Shown piece by piece: positions 1 through 8,876 of a stretch of 64,000 nucleotides of DNA (position 1 is the stretch's first letter; every line of letters begins with the position of its first letter). The stretch lies in the NCBI RefSeq assembly GCF_014649835.1, contig NZ_BMTU01000010.1, positions 1-64,000 on the forward strand, written 5' to 3'. Both the position numbers and the translations under genes were made by a program. The notes beneath the pieces were generated by a model. The model ran no database searches. It saw only the letters and a list, made by a program, of their open reading frames with translations, and had not been told where the DNA came from. Origin of the DNA: Streptomyces pilosus (GTDB lineage: Bacteria; Actinomycetota; Actinomycetes; Streptomycetales; Streptomycetaceae).

Positions 1-2533
1 TCGCACCACCCGACACGTCCAGACACTTGCCACCCACCCCCTTCACCTCACCCGCACGGGGTGTGCCGGTGGAGGTGGTGAAGGAGAACTCATCGACGTC
101 GTACAGGGCTCCGGTGCCGCCCTTGAAGACGAGGTACAGGGTGGTGGTGCCGGCCGGTGCGCCGGTGAGGGACGTGGTGACGTCCTGGAAGGTCTCCCAT
201 CCGCCGGTGACCGGGACGGTGGCCGTGCCGAGCAGGGGGCCGGCCGGTGAGCCCGCGCGGACCTCGAGGGTGCCGCCGCTGCCGCCGGAGGAGACGCGGG
301 CGGTGAAGGCGGTGGCGTTGTCGAGACTGTAGGGCGTGAAGGAGATCCAGTCGCCGTTGTGGATGTCGCCGACGGTTTTGCCGCCGTGGGCGGGGGTGTG
401 GTTGACGACCGCGACGCCGGCGGAGTCGCCGTAGTGCTCGGCCTGGCGGTGGCTGGGCTGGGTGATGTGCTGGTCGTGGGTGGTGAGTGCGGGCTGGCCG
501 CCCGCGCCCTTGTCGGTGTACTCGGCGTCGACGACGCCGAAGATGTTGGCGTTGGGGTCGTGTTCGCCGTCGGCCAGGGTCTGCAGGGTGCCGGTGCAGC
601 CGGTGGCCGAGGTCTGCGGGTGTCCGTGGCTGTCGTGGCCGATGACGAAGGTGACCTTCACCCGGGCGCAGTCGATGGTGCCGTCCTCCGGGTCGGTGAC
701 CGTGACCCGGAACGGGATGGCGTCGCCGAAGTCGTGGATCCGTCCGTCGGCGGGTGCGTCGATCCGTACGGTCGGGGCGGTGTTGCCGACGGTGATCTGC
801 ACGGAGGCGGTGGCGGATCTGCCTGAGGGGTCGGTGGCCTTGAGGGTGGCCGTGTACTGGCCGTTGGTGGTGTAGGTGTGGGAGGGGTTCGCGGCGGTGG
901 AGGTGGCTCCGTCGCCGAAGGTCCAGGCGTAGGTGAGGGTGTCGCCGTCGGGGTCCGAGGTGCCGGCCGAGGAGAAGGCGACGGTGAGGGGCGCCGTGCC
1001 GGAGGTGGTGTTCGCGCGGGCCTGGGCGACCGGGGCGCGCCCGCCGGTGACGTGTTCGATGCGGTACAGGGCGGAGTTGGCGTCGCCGTTGAAGTAGCCG
1101 GTGCCGTAGTCCAGGACGTAGAGGGCTCCGTCCGGGCCGAAGGCCATGTCCATCACCTGGGTGCCGGTCCAGGGGAAGGGGTTGATGGTCTGCACGGTTC
1201 CGTCGCCGCCGGCCTCGATCCGTTTGATCCAGCGGCGGCCGAACTCACCGGCGAAGAAGTCGCCGTCGTACTCGGCCGGGAACTTCACCTCGGAGGTGGA
1301 GGCGGCGTCGTGGCGGTAGACGGGTCCGCCCATGGGTGACTCGGAGCCGTTGCCGAACTCGGGGACGGAGCCGCCGTCGTAGGGGATCCAGGCGGGCTGG
1401 GCGGGGGGCAGGTCGGTCAGGCCGGTGTTGCGCGGTGAGGTGTTCCTCGGCGCCGCGCAGTTGAAGGCCGCGCCCGGCGTGCCGGTGGCGAAGTCGTAAT
1501 CGACGTACGCCTTGTTGGTGCCCGTGCAGTAGGGCCAGCCGAAGTTGCCGGCCCGGGTGACGCGGTTGAACTCGACCTGTCCGGCGGGGCCGCGGGAGGG
1601 GTTGGCGGTTCCGGCGTCCGGACCGTAGTCACCGACGTACACGATGCCCGTGGCCTTGTCCACGCTCATCCGGAAGGGGTTGCGGAAGCCCATGGCGTAG
1701 ATCTCGGGGCGGGTCCGCGCGGTGCCGGGGGCGAACAGGTTGCCCGCGGGGATGCTGTAGGTCGCGTCGGCGTTGACCTTGATGCGGAGTATCTTGCCCC
1801 GCAGGTCGTTGGTGTTCCCGGAGGAACGCTGGGCGTCGTAGGCGGGGTTGCGCGAGGCGCGCTCGTCGACGGGGGTGTAGCCGTCGGAGGCGAAGGGGTT
1901 GGTGTCGTCGCCCGTCGAGAGGTAGAGGTTGCCCGCCGCGTCGAAGTCGATGTCGCCGCCGACGTGGCAGCACAGGCCGCGGGAGGCGGGCACGTCGAGG
2001 ATCTTCCTCTCGCTTCCCGTGTCCAGGGTGCCGTCGGTCCTCAGGACGAAGCGGGACAGCCGGTTGACGCCGTCGAACGGGGTGAAGTCGGATGCGGTTC
2101 CGTCGGCGGGAGCGTCTCCGGCCGGGGTGTTCGACCGGGGTGCGTAGTAGAGGTAGACGAAGCGGTTGGAGGAGAAGGCGGGGTCGGCCGCGACGCCCTG
2201 GAGGCCCTCCTCGTCGTGGCTGTAGACGTCCAGTCTGCCCGCCACGGTGGTGGTGCCGGCCGCGTCCGTGCGCCGCAGTGTGCCGTCGCGCGACGTGTGC
2301 AGCACCGAGCGGTCGGGCAGGACGGCCAGGGTCATGGGTTCGCCCGTTTCGGCGACGCCCTTGGCGAGGGTGACCTGCTGGAAGTCCTCGGCCGCCGCGG
2401 TGGCGCCCGGTGCGGGCGGGGCGGTCGTGGGAGCGGCGGTGGCGGGGCCCACGGGCAGTGCCAGGCCCATCGCGCAGGCCACGGCGATCAGCAGCGTGCG
2501 GACACGTCTGTGTCCGAGCGGTCTCGTGCGCAC
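1..2533 (-). CDS. Secreted PQQ-dependent sugar dehydrogenase-like protein with PKD, CBM6-like and lectin modules (3' end beyond window)
   Basis: The reading frame is open to the left edge, so the C-terminus is missing. A GTG start at 2533 follows a GGAGAT ribosome site and opens a signal peptide (RTRPLGHRR basic region, hydrophobic stretch, then AAPTTAPP). The first ~420 mature residues form a soluble aldose (PQQ) dehydrogenase-type propeller, with GLCCHVGGDIDFD, LYLSTGDDTNPF, DLRGKILRIKVN, FRNPFRMSVD and MAFGPDGALYVLDYG. A PKD domain follows (VAFSSAGTSDPDGDTLTYAW, WTFGDG), then a CBM6-like beta-sandwich with GDWISFTPYSL, and finally the start of a ricin-type or similar lectin repeat (GVGGKCLDVSGG). 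Members of this architecture are secreted and are thought to oxidise or bind polysaccharide-derived sugars; the substrate cannot be read from sequence. The family call is firm, the activity inferred. Confidence 0.85.
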   Translation of the reverse strand, partial: MRTRPLGHRRVRTLLIAVACAMGLALPVGPATAAPTTAPPAPGATAAAEDFQQVTLAKGVAETGEPMTLAVLPDRSVLHTSRDGTLRRTDAAGTTTVAGRLDVYSHDEEGLQGVAADPAFSSNRFVYLYYAPRSNTPAGDAPADGTASDFTPFDGVNRLSRFVLRTDGTLDTGSERKILDVPASRGLCCHVGGDIDFDAAGNLYLSTGDDTNPFASDGYTPVDERASRNPAYDAQRSSGNTNDLRGKILRIKVNADATYSIPAGNLFAPGTARTRPEIYAMGFRNPFRMSVDKATGIVYVGDYGPDAGTANPSRGPAGQVEFNRVTRAGNFGWPYCTGTNKAYVDYDFATGTPGAAFNCAAPRNTSPRNTGLTDLPPAQPAWIPYDGGSVPEFGNGSESPMGGPVYRHDAASTSEVKFPAEYDGDFFAGEFGRRWIKRIEAGGDGTVQTINPFPWTGTQVMDMAFGPDGALYVLDYGTGYFNGDANSALYRIEHVTGGRAPVAQARANTTSGTAPLTVAFSSAGTSDPDGDTLTYAWTFGDGATSTAANPSHTYTTNGQYTATLKATDPSGRSATASVQITVGNTAPTVRIDAPADGRIHDFGDAIPFRVTVTDPEDGTIDCARVKVTFVIGHDSHGHPQTSATGCTGTLQTLADGEHDPNANIFGVVDAEYTDKGAGGQPALTTHDQHITQPSHRQAEHYGDSAGVAVVNHTPAHGGKTVGDIHNGDWISFTPYSLDNATAFTARVSSGGSGGTLEVRAGSPAGPLLGTATVPVTGGWETFQDVTTSLTGAPAGTTTLYLVFKGGTGALYDVDEFSFTTSTGTPRAGEVKGVGGKCLDVSGGA

Positions 2534-2724
2534 AGAGATCTCCTGGTCGTGGGGGTTGCGGCGGTCCGGGGACCTGCCGTGAGGAGTCTGGGCGCGCGCC
2601 GTCGCGCCGTCGAGCACCGGCCGGTTCGCCCCGACGGGCTCATGACCGGTTCATTTCAAGGAAGTTAGCGGGCCTCGACCGAACGCGTAACCCCTTCGGC
2701 GCCCGATCCCGCAACTTCTTCCTC

Positions 2725-2746
2725 GCCCGGGACAAAGTGACCGGGC
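2725..2746 (-). terminator. Weak hairpin after the DUF3533-like gene
   Basis: GCCCGG and CCGGGC arms flank a 10-nt loop, about 12 bases past the stop codon of the minus-strand gene ending at 2758. There is no T tract, so this is only a plausible intrinsic terminator. Confidence 0.3.
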
Positions 2747-2757
2747 GTGGTGGCCGG

Positions 2758-3819
2758 TCAGGGCAGCAGGTCCGCCCCGGGTGGCCTGCGGAAGGACGCG
2801 AGGCAGCTGATCAGGACGCCTCCCGCGGCCCAGGCGGCGAGGACCCACCAGGCGGCGGACGTCCCGTGGCCGCCGAAGTACGCGTAGTTCCGCACCAGGG
2901 TCACTCCGGCGCCGTTAGGCAGGGCCTGTCCGATGGCCGACCAGAAGGGGGGAAGGAGCGTCGAGGGGTAGACGCCGCCGGCACTGGGGTTGCCGAGGAC
3001 GACGAAGACCAGTACGGACAGGGCGATCCCGGGGGTGCCGAGCAGCACCTGGAAGGCCATGCCTGCGGCGGCCGCGGCGAAGGTGATGAGGGTCGCGATA
3101 CCCCAGAGCGCGCCGAAGTGGCCGGGCAGGGCGTGGAACACCGGGTCGACGACGATCACCCCGGCGAGTCCGGAGACGACCGACAGGGCTGCCAGCGCGA
3201 GCAGCCGGACGACCGTGAGGTGGGGATTGGCGGGACGTGCCCCGTACGAGGCGGAGAGGGCGGCGGAGGCGAGGTAGCCGCCGATCACCACGCCGAGGAC
3301 CAGGTAGAAGCTGCTCAGTCCGCGGCCGTCGGCGGGGTGGGGCGGCCGGAGGTCGGTGACCACCACGTCACCGCCGCCCGTCTTCTCGAACACGGCCTGC
3401 AGGGACTGCACCGCGGCCGGTCCGCCGGCCGAGGCCACCAGGAGTCGGTCCGGGCCGGGCCCGGCCAGCAGCGCGGCATCCGCACGGCGGTCGAGCACCA
3501 TGGCACGCGCCTCGCTCGCGCTCTCCGCCGCCCGGGCCGCGAGCGGTTCGCCGGGCAGGGCGTTGAGTTCGTCGATCAGGCCGGCCTGCGCCTGCCCGGG
3601 GGCCACCACGGCCACGGCCAGGTCCCTCGGCCGGGGAGAGTGGAAGGCACCGATGAACGACACCACGAACGCGATCTCGAGGAGCAGCACGCCGCAGAGC
3701 AGGATCGTGGCCCGCGGGGTGACCGCGCGGCGCAGCTCGGTGCGGAAGGTCGCACCGGGAGGCTCGTCCTCGGTGGCCGGCGGGCCGTCGTTCCCGGTCC
3801 CGTTCTTCCCGTCGTGCAT
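2758..3819 (-). CDS. DUF3533/YhgE-Pip-like membrane protein (ABC-2 permease-like fold)
   Basis: 353 residues. The ATG at 3819 has a GAGGG ribosome site just upstream. A charged N-terminal tail is followed by one transmembrane helix (ATILLCGVLLLEIAFVVSF), an extracytoplasmic domain of ~130 residues (about 65-165, containing LAVAVVAPGQAQAG), then five hydrophobic segments between about 175 and 345, including VLVFVVLGNPSAGGVYPS. This one-plus-five arrangement with a large loop after the first helix is typical of DUF3533 and YhgE/Pip-type proteins related to ABC-2 permeases. No ATPase lies beside it. Substrate and role are unknown; members of the wider family export small molecules or anchor secretion systems. 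The small protein ending at 3873 lies 53 bases upstream on the same strand. Confidence 0.75.
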   Translation of the reverse strand: MHDGKNGTGNDGPPATEDEPPGATFRTELRRAVTPRATILLCGVLLLEIAFVVSFIGAFHSPRPRDLAVAVVAPGQAQAGLIDELNALPGEPLAARAAESASEARAMVLDRRADAALLAGPGPDRLLVASAGGPAAVQSLQAVFEKTGGGDVVVTDLRPPHPADGRGLSSFYLVLGVVIGGYLASAALSASYGARPANPHLTVVRLLALAALSVVSGLAGVIVVDPVFHALPGHFGALWGIATLITFAAAAAGMAFQVLLGTPGIALSVLVFVVLGNPSAGGVYPSTLLPPFWSAIGQALPNGAGVTLVRNYAYFGGHGTSAAWWVLAAWAAGGVLISCLASFRRPPGADLLP

Positions 3820-3872
3820 GGCGCCCTCGGTGTGCGTCGGTCGAATTGGCGTCCGCGGGCCTCGCGGCCCGG

Positions 3873-4115
3873 TCAGCCGGCCGTGCCGTCGGCGTCGCTC
3901 CGCGCGGGCTCCGGTTCCCCGGTGAGCCGGCTCGCCAGGCGGTAGGCGACGGTGACGTCGCGGTATTCCTGGCCGGGGGAAACCCTGTCGGGCAGGTTGG
4001 TGCGGTCGCTGCGGCTCGACGACCGGCGCTCGCCCGTGCCGGGGAAGCGGACGGATGTGCTGGGCCGCTCCGTGAAGCGGAGCCGGTCGGAGCGGACGGT
4101 GGCACCGAACGAGAT
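3873..4115 (-). CDS. Small hypothetical protein, apparent ATC start
   Basis: From the TGA at 3873-3875 back to 4154 the frame is open and almost every codon ends in G or C, as in real genes here. The product contains TVRSDRLRFTERPSTSVRF, RTNLPDRVSPGQEYRDV and VAYRLASRL, a regular beta-strand-like pattern. No ATG, GTG or TTG occurs in frame before the downstream half. A strong AGGAG (minus strand, 4126-4122) sits exactly six bases before an ATC at 4115, giving 80 residues (I/M-SFGATV...). The upstream neighbour ends with TGA at 4152 in the same frame, so readthrough from it is the alternative. A mutated ATG or a true ATC start both fit. I do not recognise a function. Confidence 0.5.
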   Translation of the reverse strand: MSFGATVRSDRLRFTERPSTSVRFPGTGERRSSSRSDRTNLPDRVSPGQEYRDVTVAYRLASRLTGEPEPARSDADGTAG

Positions 4116-4151
4116 GTCCGGCTCCTGGTGCGGTGGGCGAGCGGCCCGCGT

Positions 4152-5216
4152 TCAGGGCGGTTCCTGCGCTTCCTCGCCGGTGCGGCGGCGGCCGGCTCGC
4201 GGGGGCAGCTTCCCGTCCTCGCCCCGCGCCCGGCGGGGGCGGGCGGCGGCACGCTTCCCGGGGGGTGTGTCGCGGTCACGGTCCGCTGACCTGCGGGGGG
4301 CGGCACTGCGGGCCGGCCGGGTTCCGCTCGCGGGGGCGTCCTCGACGGACGGGACGTCGGCGACGGCGTCGGTGCTCCTGCCGGCCGTCCGGCTCGCCGC
4401 CCGGGTCACCTCGCCGGTCTCGCCGACCACGTCTCCCGCGGCGCGGCCGGCCTCTTCGCCGGTCTCCCGGACGGCCCGGCCCGCCTCACCACCGACCTCC
4501 CGGACCGTACGCCCGGTCTCACCGCCCACGTCCCGGACGGCACCACCCGCTCCACGGCCCACATCCTCCACCGCCGTCCCCGCACCACGGCCCACATCCT
4601 CCACCGCCGTCCCCGCACCACGGCCCACATCCTCGACCGCCGTCCCCGCACCACGGCCCACATCCCGGACGGCACCACCCGCTCCACGGCCCACGTCCTC
4701 CACCGCCGTCCCGGCGCCACGGCCCACGTCCCGGACGGCCGCTCCGGCGCCCGTGCCCAGTTCGCCCACCGCCTGGCGGGCACCGCCGCCGACGTCGCGC
4801 ACGGCGGATCCGACTCCCCGCGCCAGTTCCCGCAGCAGCTCCGGGTTGCGGTCGAGCGTGGTGAGCACCCGGTTGATGATCAGCGCGACGTTGTCGAGTC
4901 GTACCTTGAGCTGGGCCTGCGCCTCCACGCCCGAGATCCCGAGGTGCACCCGGCCGAGCGTGACGTCGGCACCCACGTTCAGCCTCAGCAGATCCAGCAC
5001 CTCGGCCTGCAGCGACACGTGCGCCCGCAGGTCCTCGACGTCGAGGTCGATCTCGTCGACCTTCAGCAGGGGCACGTCGAGGAAGACGTCCGGGCTCGCG
5101 TCGGTGGCCGCGTACTCCTCGTCCTGGGGTTCCGGCTCCTCGTCGTACTGCGCGGGCCCGGTGTACTCGTCGTCCGTCCCGACGGGTTCCTCATCGTTCC
5201 CGGCGTTGTCGTGCAT
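4152..5216 (-). CDS. 11-residue-repeat (LEA/apolipoprotein-like) protein with conserved N-terminal domain
   Basis: 354 residues from the ATG at 5216, which follows GGGGAG at seven bases; an upstream in-frame start would have no such site. An acidic tail (DDEYTGPAQYDEEPEPQDEE) precedes a conserved region at about 45-130 (VFLDVPLLKVDEIDLDVEDL, DVTLGRVHLGISGVEAQAQL, ALIINRVLTTLDRNPELL). Residues ~135-260 are about eleven tandem 11-mers of the type GRGAGTAVEDV / GRGAGGAVRDV, which predict a long amphipathic helix. The basic C-terminus (KRAAARPRRARG) could bind nucleic acid or acidic surfaces. 11-mer repeats are known in group 3 LEA proteins and exchangeable lipid-binding proteins, so a membrane- or desiccation-related role is inferred only. 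The protein family itself is not recognised. Confidence 0.7.
   Translation of the reverse strand: MHDNAGNDEEPVGTDDEYTGPAQYDEEPEPQDEEYAATDASPDVFLDVPLLKVDEIDLDVEDLRAHVSLQAEVLDLLRLNVGADVTLGRVHLGISGVEAQAQLKVRLDNVALIINRVLTTLDRNPELLRELARGVGSAVRDVGGGARQAVGELGTGAGAAVRDVGRGAGTAVEDVGRGAGGAVRDVGRGAGTAVEDVGRGAGTAVEDVGRGAGTAVEDVGRGAGGAVRDVGGETGRTVREVGGEAGRAVRETGEEAGRAAGDVVGETGEVTRAASRTAGRSTDAVADVPSVEDAPASGTRPARSAAPRRSADRDRDTPPGKRAAARPRRARGEDGKLPPRAGRRRTGEEAQEPP
4558..4656. repeat. Three tandem 33-bp repeats inside the 11-mer-repeat gene
   Basis: Copies at 4558-4590 and 4591-4623 are identical; the copy at 4624-4656 differs at one base. Each encodes one 11-residue unit on the minus strand. The near identity suggests recent unit duplication by slippage or unequal exchange. 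More diverged copies extend over about 4440-4810. Confidence 0.85.
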
Positions 5217-5344
5217 CACCGCACTCCCCACGAGGTCGCCGCGTCTTTCGTCCCATGGTGGTCCCGTGTGCGGCGGAGTGCAGGCAGGGACCGTCCGCAC
5301 GGGTGAGAAGGGCGCCGGCGCGGCTCACCGGGATGCGGACGGTG

Positions 5345-7309
5345 TCAGCGCAGTGTCCGGCAGTAGAGGGCGTCCGGCGTGCGTGAGGAGCCGATGCGGC
5401 CGGTGAAGGCGATGCCGGCGGCGTACTCGCCGTCGGCGCACTGGCCCTTGTAGTGGCCCTGGGCGAAGTCACCGCCCTTGGGGTGGGCCCCCCGGTTGTC
5501 GCTCCGGTCGAACCAGACCGTCCGGCCGCCGGTGCCGGTGACGCCGTCGGGAGCGGCCTTCGCGCACAGGGCGGCCGAGACGGCGGCACCGCGGACGCTG
5601 TAACCGGTGAGGAAGTGACCCGCGGGGCACTGCAGCTTGGTGTAGCCGGACGCCCAGTCGCCGCCCGGTGCGACGTGCCGTTCGTCCCTGACCACTTCGT
5701 GCCCGCCGGCCGGGTCACCCAGGTTCCCCGCCGTCACGTCGGAGCACAGGCCGCGGTTGCCCGTGTGACTGAGACCGAGGAGGCGCCGGCCGTCGGGGCA
5801 CACGGCCTTGCGTGCGCCCGGGTCCCAGTCGGGCAACGCGCGCATGCGCCGGGAGGCGACGAAATCGGCGTGGTCCGGGCTGAGCATCGACCAGCCGGCC
5901 ACGGGGGCGACGTGTCCGGAGCGGCCGCCGCTCCGCACCAGCCGCGTCCATGCGCCGGCCCGCCAGTCGTCCCCGTCGTAGGGGCCCATGCGGCGGCCCG
6001 CGGAATCCCAGTGCAGCAGCGCCCAGCCGTTGCCCCGGCGGTTCTCGTGCAGGCCGACGAGCGGCCAGTACGCGAAGTCCGCGTCCGTGCGGATCAGGTG
6101 GTCGACGAAGTTCTCGAACCAGGCACGCTGCGCGGCACCCGTCTCCTCCCGTCCGCCGGCGCCGAACTCGCTGATCCAGACGGGGGCGGTGAAGTGCCGG
6201 TCCGCTTCGGCGGAGACGAAGAACGCCTGGCGGTTCAGCACGGCCGTCAGCTCGCCGGGGGAAAGGTCCTGGTAGCGGGGGTCGGTGGTCTCGCCGATTC
6301 CGGTGGCGCCGCTGTGACGCGGGCCGGTGTAGCCGTAGAAGTGGGCCGAGTAGACGAGTTTGCCCGAGTCGACGAGGGTGTGCGAGAGCGCGCGGACGGG
6401 TTCCAGGGTGGGCCGCCCGTGGGCGAATCCGTCGACGGGGATGCCGGTCCAGTTGATGCCCTCGACGACGACGAGGAGGTCGGGGTTGGCCTCGGTGAGG
6501 ATGCGGTCGCCGACGCGCTGCGAGGCGGTGAACCAGTCGTGGTTGTCGCCGAGGCCCCAGTTGGGGTCGTTCCAGATGTCGCGGCGGACCTCGTTGTAGA
6601 GGTCGGCGCCCACGACGCGCTTGTTCTCCCGGTAGCGGCCGGCCATGAACAGCCAGTCGCTCTCCCAGGCCGCCGTGGTCCTGCTCGCGTTCCAGCGCTC
6701 GTTGCCGTCGACTCCGCAGCACCAACGGGTGGTGTTGGTGTGGTTGTTGAGGATCACGGCGAGATCGGCGTCGGTGAGGGCGCGTACCACGGCGTCGTAC
6801 ACCTGGAGCGGGGTCTTCCCCCTGAGGGCGGGATTGGCGGCGACGGCGCCGTCCGTGACGGGGCGGGTGTCATGGATCATCTCGTTGGAGAAGGGCAGCC
6901 GGACGCTGTTGATCCCGATCTCCCGGAAGCCGGCGATGATCTCGGCCATCGGGGCGCGGTCGAGACCGAGCGGTATGCGGTGGGAGTTCTCCCCCGCGTG
7001 GTGGTTGCCGTCGTCGTCCGCGCTGCCGGTGCCGTTCCAGGTGCCGCTGGCACCGTGCCAGTTGCCGGACCGGAGCCTGAAACGGTCCCCCTCCGCGTCG
7101 ACGATCCAGCGGCCGCGCGTGCTGAGCGGCGCCGTCCAGTCGTCGGCGGCGACGACCGCCCTTCCTGGGCCGGATCCCCCCGGGGCCGCGGACGCGGCCG
7201 CGGGGGCGGGCGCCGAGAGCGCCAGCAGGAGGGCGGTGGTCAGAACCGCCTTGGTCAGGGAGCCGCGCACGGTCACCCTCCCGGTCGTCCTCGCGGACTG
7301 AGATGTCAT
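5345..7309 (-). CDS. Secreted glycoside hydrolase family 5 (cellulase-like) with C-terminal accessory region
   Basis: 654 residues from the ATG at 7309; an in-frame ATG at 7330 is an alternative, and neither has a clear ribosome site. A Sec signal peptide (AVLTTALLLALSAPAPAAAS) leads to a GH5 barrel at about 60-440: INSVRLPFSNEM, DLAVILNNHTNT, then LYNEV with the acid/base Glu near 238, HFYGY, and WISEFG with the nucleophile Glu near 379. Retaining hydrolysis of a beta-glucan is expected, but GH5 substrates vary widely. From about 470 a cysteine-rich region with repeated patterns (CPDGRRLLG, CPAGHFLTGYSV, CADGEYAAGIAF) forms a separate accessory module that I cannot name. It is divergent from the DoxX gene. 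I saw no GGGAGCGCTCCC-type CebR operator between them. Confidence 0.85.
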   Translation of the reverse strand: MTSQSARTTGRVTVRGSLTKAVLTTALLLALSAPAPAAASAAPGGSGPGRAVVAADDWTAPLSTRGRWIVDAEGDRFRLRSGNWHGASGTWNGTGSADDDGNHHAGENSHRIPLGLDRAPMAEIIAGFREIGINSVRLPFSNEMIHDTRPVTDGAVAANPALRGKTPLQVYDAVVRALTDADLAVILNNHTNTTRWCCGVDGNERWNASRTTAAWESDWLFMAGRYRENKRVVGADLYNEVRRDIWNDPNWGLGDNHDWFTASQRVGDRILTEANPDLLVVVEGINWTGIPVDGFAHGRPTLEPVRALSHTLVDSGKLVYSAHFYGYTGPRHSGATGIGETTDPRYQDLSPGELTAVLNRQAFFVSAEADRHFTAPVWISEFGAGGREETGAAQRAWFENFVDHLIRTDADFAYWPLVGLHENRRGNGWALLHWDSAGRRMGPYDGDDWRAGAWTRLVRSGGRSGHVAPVAGWSMLSPDHADFVASRRMRALPDWDPGARKAVCPDGRRLLGLSHTGNRGLCSDVTAGNLGDPAGGHEVVRDERHVAPGGDWASGYTKLQCPAGHFLTGYSVRGAAVSAALCAKAAPDGVTGTGGRTVWFDRSDNRGAHPKGGDFAQGHYKGQCADGEYAAGIAFTGRIGSSRTPDALYCRTLR

Positions 7310-7497
7310 GACAGCGTCATGATGAGCCATCGGGGCGACGGGGTCCAGGCACCGTACGGCCCGTCCGGCAGCGGCTTTCCGCCGGTGAGGGGCGCCCGGC
7401 TGAACCGTTGGGCCACCGCGCGCGTACAGAGGGACAGACGGCCGCGCGCCCGCGCGGCCCCCTGCGCCGAACCGACCCGTCCAAGGAGTCCCCAGCG

Positions 7498-7938
7498 ATG
7501 AGCACCGACCGCCTGAGCGACCGGCTCGCCGGCCACCAACCTCTCGTCCTGGGGCTGTTCCGCATCGTCCTCGGCCTGCTGTTCGCCAGCGAGGGGGCAG
7601 CCACCCTGTTCGGCGTCCTGGGCAGGAAGGCCAGTCCCACGGGCGACTGGCCGTTCTGGTACGCGGGCGTGATCGAGCTCGTGTGCGGTGTCCTCGTCCT
7701 CCTCGGGGTGGCGACCCGCGGCGCCGCCTTCCTCAGCTCGGGCGCCATGGCCTTCGCCTACTTCACCGAGCACCAGCAGGACGGACTCTTCCCCCTGCAG
7801 AACGGCGGTCTGGCCCCCGCCCTGTTCTGCTGGGGATTCCTGCTCCTGGTCTTCTTCGGGCCGGGCTCCCTGAGCCTTCCGGGCCTGCTCCGCCGCGGTG
7901 ACGCCTCTTCCGCGCCCACCCCCGGACAGGCCCGCTAG
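7498..7938 (+). CDS. DoxX-family membrane protein
   Basis: 146 residues. The ATG at 7498 follows AAGGAG at nine bases; an earlier in-frame start at 7408 would add a basic, non-conserved leader and is not preferred. Four hydrophobic helices are visible (GLFRIVLGLLFASEGAATLF, FWYAGVIELVCGVLVLLGVA, FLSSGAMAFAYF, APALFCWGFLLLVFFGPG), with the Arg-Ile of helix 1 and the E-G pair typical of DoxX. FTEHQQDGLFPLQNGG lies in the loop before helix 4. DoxX proteins are small integral membrane proteins tied to redox or sulfur stress in some bacteria; no specific reaction can be assigned. It is followed at 112 bases by a co-directional hydrolase. Confidence 0.85.
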   Translation: MSTDRLSDRLAGHQPLVLGLFRIVLGLLFASEGAATLFGVLGRKASPTGDWPFWYAGVIELVCGVLVLLGVATRGAAFLSSGAMAFAYFTEHQQDGLFPLQNGGLAPALFCWGFLLLVFFGPGSLSLPGLLRRGDASSAPTPGQAR

Positions 7939-8050
7939 CGGGTCGCGGGACGGCGGCGCCGCGGCCGGCGGCCCGGTTCGCGTTGCGGCCCGCGGCAAGC
8001 CGGCGGAGACTGAGCCAGGAGCGGCGACGGTCCGCAGGAGAGCGTGGAGC

Positions 8051-8827
8051 ATGGGTGACTACGCGGACCTTCCCGGGGTCAGGACCTGGTACGAGACAGA
8101 GGGAACCGGCGATCCGCTGGTCCTGCTCCACGGCGGCTTCTGCACCAACGACACCTGGGGGGCGCAGCGCGCCGACCTCGCCGCCGCGTACCGCCTCCAT
8201 CTGCCCGAGCGGCGCGGGCACGGACACACCCCCGACGTCGAAGGCCCGCTCCGCTACGAAGACATGGCCGAGGACACGGTGGCCTTCCTGGAGAAGGTCG
8301 TCCGGGCGCCCGCGCATCTGCTCGGCTGGAGCGACGGCGGCATCGTCGCGCTGCTCGTCGCCCTCGCACGGCCCGACCTCGTCCGCAGGATCGTGGTGAT
8401 CGGCGCCAACTTCCGCCCCGCGCCCGAGTGCTTCGTCGAGCCGTCGATGCTCGACGCGCTGACGCCGCACAGCCCCGGCCTGGCGTTCTTCCGCGAACTG
8501 TACGAGGCCGTGACACCCGACGGAGCGGACCACTGGCCGGTCGTGGCGGCCAAGGTCACCGGCCTGTGGCGCACCGGGCCGACACTCACCACCGACGACC
8601 TGGCCCGTGTACGGGCACCGGCCCTCGTCCTCGTCGGCGACGACGACATGATGACGCTCGAGCACACGGCCGCCCTGTACCGCGCGATGCCGGACGGCGC
8701 ACTGGCCGTCGTCCCCGGAGCGTCCCACCTGGTCCCGCTGGAGAAGCCCGCGCTGGTGAACCGGCTGATCCTCGATCACCTGGAGCAGGACGCCGTCGAG
8801 ACGATGGCACCCGTGCGGCGTGCCTGA
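8051..8827 (+). CDS. Alpha/beta hydrolase
   Basis: 258 residues from the ATG at 8051, preceded by GGAG at two bases and GCAGGAGAG further up. The fold is complete: oxyanion-loop motif LLHGGF near residue 28, RRGHGHT near 58, nucleophile elbow GWSDGG (Ser near 97), acidic residue in LVGDDDMM, and catalytic His in GASHLVPLEKP near 235. This is the pattern of cytosolic esterase- or lipase-like hydrolases acting on small esters or lactones. There is no signal peptide. Substrate is unknown. It ends convergently, 49 bases from the stop of the ASCH gene. Confidence 0.85.
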   Translation: MGDYADLPGVRTWYETEGTGDPLVLLHGGFCTNDTWGAQRADLAAAYRLHLPERRGHGHTPDVEGPLRYEDMAEDTVAFLEKVVRAPAHLLGWSDGGIVALLVALARPDLVRRIVVIGANFRPAPECFVEPSMLDALTPHSPGLAFFRELYEAVTPDGADHWPVVAAKVTGLWRTGPTLTTDDLARVRAPALVLVGDDDMMTLEHTAALYRAMPDGALAVVPGASHLVPLEKPALVNRLILDHLEQDAVETMAPVRRA

Positions 8828-8876
8828 GCACCTGAGTCCCGTGGCGCGGAGCGACCGAGGGCGCCCGGCGCACGTC

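Noticed and set aside
2560..2700. Possible promoter or operator around ATGACCGGTTCAT
   Set aside because: Symmetry is imperfect and no -35/-10 pair with good spacing was found.
4558..4656. Tandem 33-bp repeats considered as a CRISPR array
   Set aside because: The repeats are contiguous with no spacers and lie in frame within a coding region.
7310..7497. CebR-type operator between the GH5 and DoxX genes
   Set aside because: No GGGAGCGCTCCC-like palindrome; only a repeated TCATGA that overlaps the GH5 start.
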